Source: Christensenella sp. UBA1224 (GTDB lineage Bacteria; Bacillota; Clostridia; Christensenellales; Aristaeellaceae). From it: a DNA stretch of 9,191 nt. The position numbers and the translations under genes are program-made. Location: the NCBI GenBank assembly GCA_002309235.1, contig DBXA01000075.1, positions 6,154 to 15,344 on the forward strand, given 5' to 3'. The notes beneath the pieces were generated by a model. It was given only the letters and a program-made list of their open reading frames with translations. It was not told where the DNA came from and made no database searches. Shown in pieces: positions 1-5,561 of this stretch. The first letter of the stretch is position 1; every line of letters starts with the position of its first letter.

Positions 1-39
1 GGGGACCACGGATGGAGCTATGACGGGAAGGGAGAATAA
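1..39 (+). CDS. Possible C-terminal end of an upstream gene (partial)
   Basis: Frame 1 is open from the first base and reads GDHGWSYDGKGE followed by TAA at 37-39, two bases before the next start codon. The stop sits directly over the next gene's ribosome binding site, a spacing typical of adjacent genes in one operon, and there is no promoter in this stretch. Only 12 codons are visible, so neither the family nor the reality of the gene can be proved. A second frame is also open here. Confidence 0.35.
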   Translation, partial: GDHGWSYDGKGE

Positions 40-41
40 AC

Positions 42-1223
42 ATGTTGGTACGTAAGCTCATACTTGACGAGATCTTTGCGGCGCAGCAGATCTCATCCAT
101 CGCATTTCACATACGGGTGAACGATCAGGAAAAGGAAAGGTACCGCGAGGAGAGCAAAAAAGACACGACGGAAAACTGGGGCGCCTTCGCCGATGACGGC
201 ACCCTGATGGCACGTATCGTCAACAACCGTTATGAGTCGTACCTGGACGGCCATGTGATCCGCAACGGCGGCATCGGCGCGGTATCGACGCTGCCGGAGT
301 ACAGGGTCGGCGGTGCCGTCAGGGAGATCTTCCGGAGCCTGCTCCCCTCTGCAAGGCGCAGCGGCGAAGTGATATCCACGCTGTATCCCTTCAACCATGA
401 ATTCTACCGGAAGGCGGGATACGAAACCATATGCTATAAGAACGTATACCGGATGGCCCCGGGAGTCCTCTCCAGGTACCGTTTTTCCGGCCGGGCCGTC
501 CGCTGGGAACAGGGGCAGCCGGCGGAAGGTTTCGCGCGCCTGTACGAAAGCTTTTCCGCCCGGAACAACCTTTCCATGGTGCGTACGGAGCAGGAAATGG
601 TGAAAAGGCATATGGAGAGCGACTGCTATCGCGACGGGCAGTTCTGCTACCTGCTGTATGAAGGCGAAAAGCCTTGCGCCTATGTCGTCTACAAGGATGT
701 TCCCTCAAAGGAAGGGATCACCTTATCCGTCGCCGATCTCGCATGGGAAGGCAGGGAGGGTCTTCACGCGATACTCGGCTTCCTTTCCAGATTCTCCGCC
801 GATTTCGACAGGATCGAGCTCCCGCTCCCCATGGGGCTGGAACTGTATTCCATACTGCGCAGCGACCGCGCGTACGATATCCAGAAGGCAACGGAGCAAG
901 GCTATATGCTGCGCGTGATAAACGCGCCCGGGCTCCTCTCATCCATCAGGAAGCCCGCAGGAAGCCGTTTTGTCATACAGGTCACAGGCGATGAGATCAT
1001 CCCGGAGAACAACGGGATATGGGAAGTAAGGGAGGATGCCGTCAGGCCCTCCGAAGAAAAGCCGGATCTCGTCGTATCCGTTCGCGCGCTGGGACAGATG
1101 GCGTCAGGCGCCCTAAGCCTTGGCGAAGCGTTCTGCAGGGAGGATGTGCAGATCCTGCAAAATGAGAAAACGCTGGAACAGGTGTTCGTAAGAAAACCCA
1201 TCTTCGTACAGGATCACTTTTGA
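42..1223 (+). CDS. Eis-like GNAT N-acetyltransferase with C-terminal SCP2-type domain
   Basis: This 393-residue protein looks like a member of the Eis-type acetyltransferases, which move an acetyl group from acetyl-CoA to amines, including aminoglycosides in the mycobacterial enzyme. The usual family order is visible: an N-terminal GNAT domain (about residues 1-145), a second GNAT-like domain (about 150-290), and a C-terminal sterol-carrier-like domain (about 305-393). The acetyl-CoA loop appears as IGAVSTLPEYRVGGAVREIF (78-97), less basic than the usual RRRG form. Tyr122 in FYRKAGYE matches the place of the Eis general acid, and the chain ends in Phe393, as mycobacterial Eis ends in a Phe whose carboxylate acts in catalysis. 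GGGAG lies just before the ATG. There is no signal peptide, so it is cytoplasmic. Its substrate here is unknown. Confidence 0.85.
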   Translation: MLVRKLILDEIFAAQQISSIAFHIRVNDQEKERYREESKKDTTENWGAFADDGTLMARIVNNRYESYLDGHVIRNGGIGAVSTLPEYRVGGAVREIFRSLLPSARRSGEVISTLYPFNHEFYRKAGYETICYKNVYRMAPGVLSRYRFSGRAVRWEQGQPAEGFARLYESFSARNNLSMVRTEQEMVKRHMESDCYRDGQFCYLLYEGEKPCAYVVYKDVPSKEGITLSVADLAWEGREGLHAILGFLSRFSADFDRIELPLPMGLELYSILRSDRAYDIQKATEQGYMLRVINAPGLLSSIRKPAGSRFVIQVTGDEIIPENNGIWEVREDAVRPSEEKPDLVVSVRALGQMASGALSLGEAFCREDVQILQNEKTLEQVFVRKPIFVQDHF

Positions 1224-1283
1224 TCGGCCGTATTTCCGTAAAGTACAAGGGGGATCCTATACAGATCTTCCAAAAACAATTTT

Positions 1284-1319
1284 CCGGACCTGCAGGAGGG
1301 TGTGCCCCGGCAGGTCCGG
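1284..1319. terminator. Stem-loop between the acetyltransferase gene and the convergent small gene
   Basis: CCGGACCTGC (1284-1293) pairs perfectly with GCAGGTCCGG (1310-1319). The loop holds GGG and CCCC, which can lengthen the stem. Neither side has a strong uninterrupted T run: the plus strand continues CTTACGTTT, the minus strand AAAATTGTTTTTGG. It lies between two convergent genes, so it most likely ends transcription from both sides, perhaps better for the minus strand. Confidence 0.6.
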
Positions 1320-1418
1320 CTTACGTTTAAAAATCTGTTTGCGAATGGAAGGGTCGCGCAGGTATCTTTTGTTTCCTGAAAAAAGGTTTCAAGCAGGCGA
1401 TACGGGTACCGCGGGCCT

Positions 1419-1550
1419 TTACGCCGTCCTGATCTCATCAAGGCTGTACCGTATCACTTCCTCCAGAGGATCATCCTCCGTCGCCATCTCGATCCACGGA
1501 TGATCCTTAGGGTCAAACGCAGGTTTCGGGTTTTCCTCTGGCGTGACCAT
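1419..1550 (-). CDS. Small acidic hypothetical protein, 43 residues
   Basis: A short open frame on the minus strand encodes 43 residues, starting MVTPEENPKPAFDPKDHPWI and ending SLDEIRTA. I do not recognise it. It has 12 acidic and 4 basic residues and no cysteine, signal peptide or membrane segment. The first half is rich in proline, and the second half (about 24-41) looks like an acidic amphipathic helix. Three signs favour a real gene: AAAGGGG lies 7 bases before the ATG, a TTGCCG-17-TATAGT promoter lies upstream, and a strong stem-loop lies about 100 bases beyond the stop. It stands alone between a convergent acetyltransferase gene and a divergent hydrolase gene. A small regulator or a protein-binding partner is possible, but nothing in the sequence decides its function. 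Confidence 0.6.
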   Translation of the reverse strand: MVTPEENPKPAFDPKDHPWIEMATEDDPLEEVIRYSLDEIRTA

Positions 1551-1597
1551 GAATTTACCCCTTTCTATATATAGCATCTGTCCGCATAAGAGGATAC

Positions 1598-1626
1598 ACT
1601 ATATTGCGGAAAGAGACAATCGGCAA
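1598..1626 (-). promoter_or_regulatory. Sigma-A type promoter of the small acidic gene
   Basis: On the minus strand TTGCCG (1626-1621) is followed after exactly 17 bases by TATAGT (1603-1598). Transcription would start near 1591, giving a leader of about 40 bases. The ribosome binding site AAAGGGG is at 1564-1558. Confidence 0.55.
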
Positions 1627-1635
1627 AGTTACTAA

Positions 1636-1682
1636 AGTTTACATACTCCTTTTTGCTTACAGTATTACCCATGTTGTAAACT
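1636..1682. repeat. Inverted repeat with 8-base arms, possible operator half-sites
   Basis: AGTTTACA (1636-1643) and TGTAAACT (1675-1682) are exact reverse complements, 31 bases apart. The centre-to-centre distance is 39 bases, close to four helical turns, so both could face the same side of the DNA. They lie in the divergent promoter region. No bound protein can be named. Confidence 0.35.
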
Positions 1683-1731
1683 ATCCCTTGTTCCGCGGGA
1701 TCGTTCCATTTTTTCATGCTTGTGCGCGCGC

Positions 1732-1765
1732 AGGCAGGCCCAACAAAAATGTTTCAGGCCTGCCT
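1732..1765. repeat. Dyad touching the -35 box of the hydrolase promoter
   Basis: AGGCAGGCC (1732-1740) and GGCCTGCCT (1757-1765) are perfect 9-base inverted arms. Inside them AACA (1742-1745) and TGTT (1750-1753) flank AAAA, making a nested dyad. The right arm ends on the first base of the -35 hexamer at 1765. The position suits a regulator site. As RNA it could also fold into a hairpin for any transcript entering from the left. Confidence 0.45.
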
Positions 1766-1793
1766 TGCGCCGTTTTCGGCGGGAAAGTATAAT
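1765..1793 (+). promoter_or_regulatory. Sigma-A promoter of the hydrolase gene
   Basis: TTGCGC (1765-1770) and a perfect TATAAT (1788-1793) are separated by 17 bases. The start point would be near 1800, about 48 bases before the start codon. The ribosome binding site AAAGGAGG is at 1832-1839. Confidence 0.75.
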
Positions 1794-1847
1794 ACAGGTG
1801 CCGGCAGACGGTCCGCCGCCGCCAGGTATATAAAGGAGGGTCTTCCC

Positions 1848-2804
1848 ATGATGGAATCCGGAGTGCTTTACGCTGACTGGAAGGAATACGAGGTCGTCTA
1901 TACGCCGGATGTGGTCTTCGCCCGGCGCGAAACAGGGCCTCTCAGGCTGCAGCTTCTCACACCGGGCCGCACAAACGCACCGCAAAAGCCGCACCCATCA
2001 CTCTACACGGAGCTTCGCGAACAGGGCGTCCTGCCGCCGATGCCTCAGGCAAAGGACCCGCGCCGCTTCCCACTCATCGTCGATGTGCCGGGCTCCGGCT
2101 GGGGCGGCACCACGGGCCATACCCATGTGCCCAAAATGGTCGAGCTGGCGAAGGAAGGTTATGTCGTCGCATCGGTGGAGTACCGCGGCACATTCAAGGA
2201 TGATGTACGCTTCCCCGCCGCGGTGCAGGATGTAAAGGAAGCGATCCGCTTCCTGCGCGCGCACGCGGATGACTACCTGATCGATGCCGAACGCGTAGCC
2301 CTTCTGGGGGATTCCTCCGGCGGTCACACCGCTGCCATGGCGGCTCTGACAGGCAGCGAGGAACGCTTCAACATCGGCGAACACCCGGATATGCCTACGG
2401 ATGTGCGCAGCTGCGTCATATTCTACGGGCCGAACGATCTTACCAATCTCGTCAGGGACCGCAAGGATGAGCATAAGCAGCTGCGGCCCGGTGAGGACCC
2501 ATGGCCCTTTGAGCTGCGCGAGATATTCCGCAATGACGCCAATGACGACCCGGCCGGGCACCTCGCGGACGCGAGCCCCATCAACTATATCACGCCGGGT
2601 AAGGAGATGCCGCCTTTCCTCTTCCTGAGCGGCGATGAGGATCCGATCATCCCGCTGCGCCAGGGCATGCGCTTCTGCGAAAAAGTGCGCGCCTGCGGCG
2701 GCCGGGCGGAGTTTTACCGTATCCTCGGCGCGAAGCACGGCGCAGGATGCTGGACGGCGGATACCATGCGCCTGGTAAAGCAGTTCCTGAAGGCGACGCT
2801 TTGA
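1848..2804 (+). CDS. Alpha/beta hydrolase, probable carbohydrate or feruloyl-type esterase
   Basis: This 318-residue protein has an alpha/beta hydrolase fold close to the BD-FAE/acetyl-esterase/peptidase group. It would cut acyl esters, perhaps acetyl groups on sugars or glycosides. The nucleophile elbow is GDSSGG (154-159) with Ser156. The probable acid is Asp265 in SGDEDPIIP, and the probable catalytic histidine is His297 in AKHGAG. The usual HGG oxyanion motif is replaced by PGSGWGG (81-87), followed by EYRGTF (111-116). No signal peptide is seen, so it should act in the cytoplasm. The start at 1848 is chosen because AAAGGAGG lies 8 bases before it; a longer frame back to 1716 would cross the promoter. 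The next ATG at 1851 is a possible alternative. The GH2 gene next door supports a role in glycan breakdown. The substrate is not shown by sequence. Confidence 0.82.
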   Translation: MMESGVLYADWKEYEVVYTPDVVFARRETGPLRLQLLTPGRTNAPQKPHPSLYTELREQGVLPPMPQAKDPRRFPLIVDVPGSGWGGTTGHTHVPKMVELAKEGYVVASVEYRGTFKDDVRFPAAVQDVKEAIRFLRAHADDYLIDAERVALLGDSSGGHTAAMAALTGSEERFNIGEHPDMPTDVRSCVIFYGPNDLTNLVRDRKDEHKQLRPGEDPWPFELREIFRNDANDDPAGHLADASPINYITPGKEMPPFLFLSGDEDPIIPLRQGMRFCEKVRACGGRAEFYRILGAKHGAGCWTADTMRLVKQFLKATL

Positions 2805-2839
2805 ACAGGCGAAGGAAAGATCTGTCCCGATATGATCCA

Positions 2840-2868
2840 TTGACAAGATCCCGTTATCTGCCTATAAT
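2840..2868 (+). promoter_or_regulatory. Consensus sigma-A promoter of the GH2 gene
   Basis: TTGACA (2840-2845) and TATAAT (2863-2868) match the consensus at all twelve positions, with the ideal 17-base spacer. The start point would be near 2875, leaving a leader of about 155 bases before the TTG start codon. A promoter this strong in front of a sugar hydrolase suggests control by a repressor or by the leader. Confidence 0.88.
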
Positions 2869-2871
2869 TAA

Positions 2872-2883
2872 ATAGCATGCTAT
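2872..2883. promoter_or_regulatory. Perfect 12-base palindrome at the GH2 transcription start, possible operator
   Basis: ATAGCATGCTAT is a perfect palindrome lying over the predicted +1 of the GH2 promoter, four bases after the -10 box. A repressor bound there would block RNA polymerase. The position is seen directly; the repressor role is inferred. Confidence 0.45.
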
Positions 2884-2888
2884 ATATA

Positions 2889-2920
2889 CGTACCGTGCCA
2901 TACCGGTCCCTGACGGTACG
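2889..2920 (+). other. Stem-loop near the 5' end of the GH2 leader
   Basis: CGTACCGT (2889-2896) pairs perfectly with ACGGTACG (2913-2920) across a 16-base loop that contains the palindrome ACCGGT. It would be among the first structures to form in the transcript. It could be an RNA regulatory element, a stability hairpin, or a second operator in DNA. Confidence 0.45.
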
Positions 2921-2937
2921 GGATAGAGGGGCATACC

Positions 2938-2960
2938 AGCCGGGCGAACGGCTCTTTTTT
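2938..2960 (+). terminator. Possible attenuator in the GH2 leader
   Basis: AGCCG (2938-2942) pairs with CGGCT (2949-2953) around a 6-base loop and is followed by C and six Ts (2955-2960), the form of a short intrinsic terminator. The stem is only 5 bp, so it may be weak. A competing stem, GCCGGGCG (2939-2946) with CGCCCGGC (2971-2978), shares its left arm, but its right arm is made after the T run. Confidence 0.35.
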
Positions 2961-3013
2961 CGCGAGGCACCGCCCGGCAAAGGGATGTTCCTCTGGGATT
3001 TCCGCGCTGAGAT

Positions 3014-3022
3014 AAAGGAGGT
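3014..3022 (+). promoter_or_regulatory. Ribosome binding site that fixes the TTG start of the GH2 gene
   Basis: AAAGGAGGT lies 7 bases before TTG at 3030-3032. The in-frame ATG at 2877 is almost at the predicted transcript start and has no ribosome binding site, so the longer frame is rejected as the start. Confidence 0.8.
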
Positions 3023-3029
3023 TATCGTA

Positions 3030-5510
3030 TTGAAGCAGACAGATTTCAGCCTGAACTGGTATCGCCGCACAGGCGACAAACGCAACCATTTCTTTGCCCC
3101 GCCTGCCGTTCAGGAAGGCAAAAAGCCCAAGCCCTTTGTGTTCGGCCCCTTCCGTGCGGAGACGATACCGGACGACGCGGAGAAGGTAGATCTCCCGGAT
3201 GATTTCATCATAAGCCTTAAGCGCGACCCCGATTCGCTCGGCGGCGGCAGCAACGCCTTTTATCCCGGGGACATGGCAAAATACTGGAAGAACCTCCATA
3301 TCGGCAGCGATATGAAGGATCAAAAGGTGATCCTGTACCTTGACGGCTCCTATATGAATACGGAGGTGCGGGTGAACGGGTTCATGACGGAGCACCATCC
3401 CTACGGCTATACCCCCTGGCAGTTTGACCTGACGCCCTATGTGCACGAAGGGGACAACGTCATCCGCGTAGATGTCCAGTCCCGCCAGCCCTCCACGCGC
3501 TGGTATTCCGGCGGCGGCATCTTCCGCGAGGTGCGGCTGCTCACCGGCGGGAAGGTATACATAAACCCCTGGGATTTTTTTGTGACCACCCCCGTCGCGG
3601 GGCCTGTTTCCACCGTGCGCGTCGAAGCGCAGGTGACGAGCGACAGGAAGGAAGCGGCTCAGGCAAAGATCGTACTGAAGGTAAACGAAAAGGGAGGAAA
3701 GGAAGCAGCCCGCGCAGAGGCATCCCTCTCCCTCATCCCCGGCGGGAAAACGCCCTTTGCCGCTGAGATCTCTGTCCCGGATGCAAAGCTTTGGGATGTG
3801 GACGATCCGAATCTGTACGAGCTCACGGCCCAGGTGCTCATAGACGGGAAGGAAGCCGATACGGCAGAGACGACGTTCGGCATACGCTCGATCGAGATCG
3901 ACGCGAAGGAAGGCTTCCGCCTGAACGGCAAAAAGATGAAGCTCTACGGCGGCTGCTGCCACCACGACAACGGCGCGCTTGGCGCCCGTTCCCTGCGCGC
4001 TGCGGAAGAGCGCAAGGTGCGCGCCATGAAGGAAGTGGGCTACAACGCCATCCGCACGGCGCACAACCCCGCGTCCTCCGTACTGCTGGATGTCTGTGAT
4101 GAATTGGGCATGCTCATACTGGAGGAGACCTTCGACTGCTGGACCGAGGGCAAGAACGTGCTGGACTACCACCTGTACTTCAACGATTGGTGGCAGCGGG
4201 ATACCGAAGCCATGCTGCGCCGCGACCGCAACCACCCCTGCATATGGTGCTGGTCCATCGGCAACGAGATCATGGAGATCGGAAAAACCTACGGCGTAAA
4301 ATATTCACAGATGCAGGCGGACTGCATGCGCGCTGTCGATCCTACCCGGCCCGTCATGTCCGCTCTCAACGGGATGGCCGCCATCACATCGGATGAATTC
4401 AATTGTGAAGTGGATAAATTCGGCAATGACGAATTCGACCTGCGCAAGGGCAAGAGCCATTATCCTGCCGCCGTGCTCAAGGGCGAGAGCGACCCCTGGG
4501 GAGACAGGACGGCCGCCGCGGCAGCTGTCTTCGATGTAGTCGGCCAGAACTACATGCACCGCCGCCTCGCGCACGACGGCGCCAAATTCCCCGGCCGCGT
4601 GATCGCGACCACCGAATCCAAGCCCACCGACAGCTACGATGCCTGGCATGTCGTATGGGAAAACCCGCACGTGATAGGCGATTTCATTTGGACAGCGTTT
4701 GACAACCTGGGCGAGGCCGGCATGGGCCAGATCTTAAAGCCGGAAACCAACGGCATAGCGCCGCGTGCAGGATGGCCCTGGCTCAACTGCCTGCAGGGCG
4801 ATTTTGACCTCATCTTCGAGCGCAAGCCGCAGTCCTACTACCGCGCGCTTGTCTGGGGCATCGATAAGGGAACGCACCTGTACTCCAACCCGCCGGAATG
4901 GGGCACCGGCCGCCCGTGGGGCAACGGCTGGGGCTGGGAGCCCGTCATCCCCAGCTGGACATGGGATGAGAGCTGGCTGGGAGACCCGTGCCGCGTAGTC
5001 GCCTACACCGTAGGAGACGAGGCGGAATTCCTGCTGAACGGAAAGAGCATCGCCCGCGTGCCGGTAGAGCGCTTCTGCGCAGAGGCAGTCGTCCCCTATG
5101 AGCCCGGCAGGCTGGAAGTGATCGCCTATGAAAAGGGCGTAAAGATTGGCAGTGACTGCCTGGAGACGACGGGAGAACCCGTCAGCATACGGCTGGAGGC
5201 AGACAGAACTTCCATCCGCGCGGACGGATTCGATCTTTCCTTCGTGAAGATCTGGCTGGCAGACAGCAAGGGGCGCCGCGTATACACGCACAGCCGCGAC
5301 CTGCAGGCAACGGTATCCGGCGCAGGCGTACTGGAAGGCCTCGGCTCCGGCAATCCCTGCACGGAAGAAAACTTCAACACAGGCCATCGCCGCACCTATA
5401 AGGGAGCATTGTCCGCCATCGTGCGCTCCAACCGGGAAAAGGGAAGGATACTCCTTACGGTCGCCGCGCCGGGCCTGCCGGCTGAGACGATCGAATTGAC
5501 CGCGAAGTAA
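3030..5510 (+). CDS. Glycoside hydrolase family 2 enzyme, beta-galactosidase-like
   Basis: This 826-residue retaining glycosidase begins at a TTG codon. Domains in order are a sugar-binding jelly roll (about 45-180, with RWYSGGGIFREV), an Ig-like domain (about 180-290), a TIM barrel (about 295-620), and two C-terminal beta modules (about 650-715 and 717-826), the first resembling DUF4982. In the barrel are GGCCHHDNGALGA, GYNAIRTAHNP (337-347), and the acid/base Glu413 in SIGNEIM. Glu529 in IATTES is the likely nucleophile, by position before the DFIWTAFD strand. A tryptophan-rich loop lies at about 620-650. There is no signal peptide, so it is cytoplasmic and acts on imported oligosaccharides or glycosides. 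Beta-galactosidase is the best guess; another beta-glycoside cannot be excluded. The MATE gene follows after 51 bases with no clear terminator, so the two are probably cotranscribed. Confidence 0.9.
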   Translation: MKQTDFSLNWYRRTGDKRNHFFAPPAVQEGKKPKPFVFGPFRAETIPDDAEKVDLPDDFIISLKRDPDSLGGGSNAFYPGDMAKYWKNLHIGSDMKDQKVILYLDGSYMNTEVRVNGFMTEHHPYGYTPWQFDLTPYVHEGDNVIRVDVQSRQPSTRWYSGGGIFREVRLLTGGKVYINPWDFFVTTPVAGPVSTVRVEAQVTSDRKEAAQAKIVLKVNEKGGKEAARAEASLSLIPGGKTPFAAEISVPDAKLWDVDDPNLYELTAQVLIDGKEADTAETTFGIRSIEIDAKEGFRLNGKKMKLYGGCCHHDNGALGARSLRAAEERKVRAMKEVGYNAIRTAHNPASSVLLDVCDELGMLILEETFDCWTEGKNVLDYHLYFNDWWQRDTEAMLRRDRNHPCIWCWSIGNEIMEIGKTYGVKYSQMQADCMRAVDPTRPVMSALNGMAAITSDEFNCEVDKFGNDEFDLRKGKSHYPAAVLKGESDPWGDRTAAAAAVFDVVGQNYMHRRLAHDGAKFPGRVIATTESKPTDSYDAWHVVWENPHVIGDFIWTAFDNLGEAGMGQILKPETNGIAPRAGWPWLNCLQGDFDLIFERKPQSYYRALVWGIDKGTHLYSNPPEWGTGRPWGNGWGWEPVIPSWTWDESWLGDPCRVVAYTVGDEAEFLLNGKSIARVPVERFCAEAVVPYEPGRLEVIAYEKGVKIGSDCLETTGEPVSIRLEADRTSIRADGFDLSFVKIWLADSKGRRVYTHSRDLQATVSGAGVLEGLGSGNPCTEENFNTGHRRTYKGALSAIVRSNREKGRILLTVAAPGLPAETIELTAK

Positions 5511-5561
5511 GCCGATAAGAAACGACCTATATTCTGATTTTTTTACGGGAGTGGGAAGAAT

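Larger units (their letters stand above)
1551..1847. other. Divergent regulatory stretch between the small gene and the hydrolase gene
   Basis: This stretch of nearly 300 bases holds no credible gene. It contains the minus-strand promoter of the small gene (1598-1626), an inverted repeat AGTTTACA/TGTAAACT (1636-1643 and 1675-1682), a dyad (1732-1765), the hydrolase promoter (1765-1793) and the hydrolase ribosome binding site. It is clearly more AT-rich than the flanking genes, mainly at 1551-1700. Confidence 0.6.

Noticed and set aside
1653..1682. Second possible plus-strand promoter TTGCTT-18-TAAACT
   Set aside because: Both boxes are poor matches and the spacer is long; the promoter at 1765-1793 explains the hydrolase better.
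1604..1792. 62-codon plus-strand open frame upstream of the hydrolase
   Set aside because: It runs through promoters and repeats in AT-rich DNA, has no ribosome binding site and no protein-like composition.
1716..1847. 44-codon N-terminal extension of the hydrolase
   Set aside because: It would cross the predicted promoter and the strong ribosome binding site at 1832-1839, and the extra residues look non-coding.
1998..2846. Minus-strand open frame of 282 codons opposite the hydrolase
   Set aside because: The plus strand has a complete catalytic triad, promoter and ribosome binding site. The antisense product is low in recognisable motifs.
2877..3029. 51-codon N-terminal extension of the GH2 enzyme from an ATG
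   Set aside because: The ATG is almost at the predicted transcript start with no ribosome binding site, and the extension reads through hairpins. TTG at 3030 has an ideal site.
2880..4235. Long minus-strand open frame of 451 codons opposite the GH2 gene
   Set aside because: It lies fully within the GH2 leader and coding region, has no ribosome binding site or family motif, and is explained by the GC-rich codon use of the true gene.
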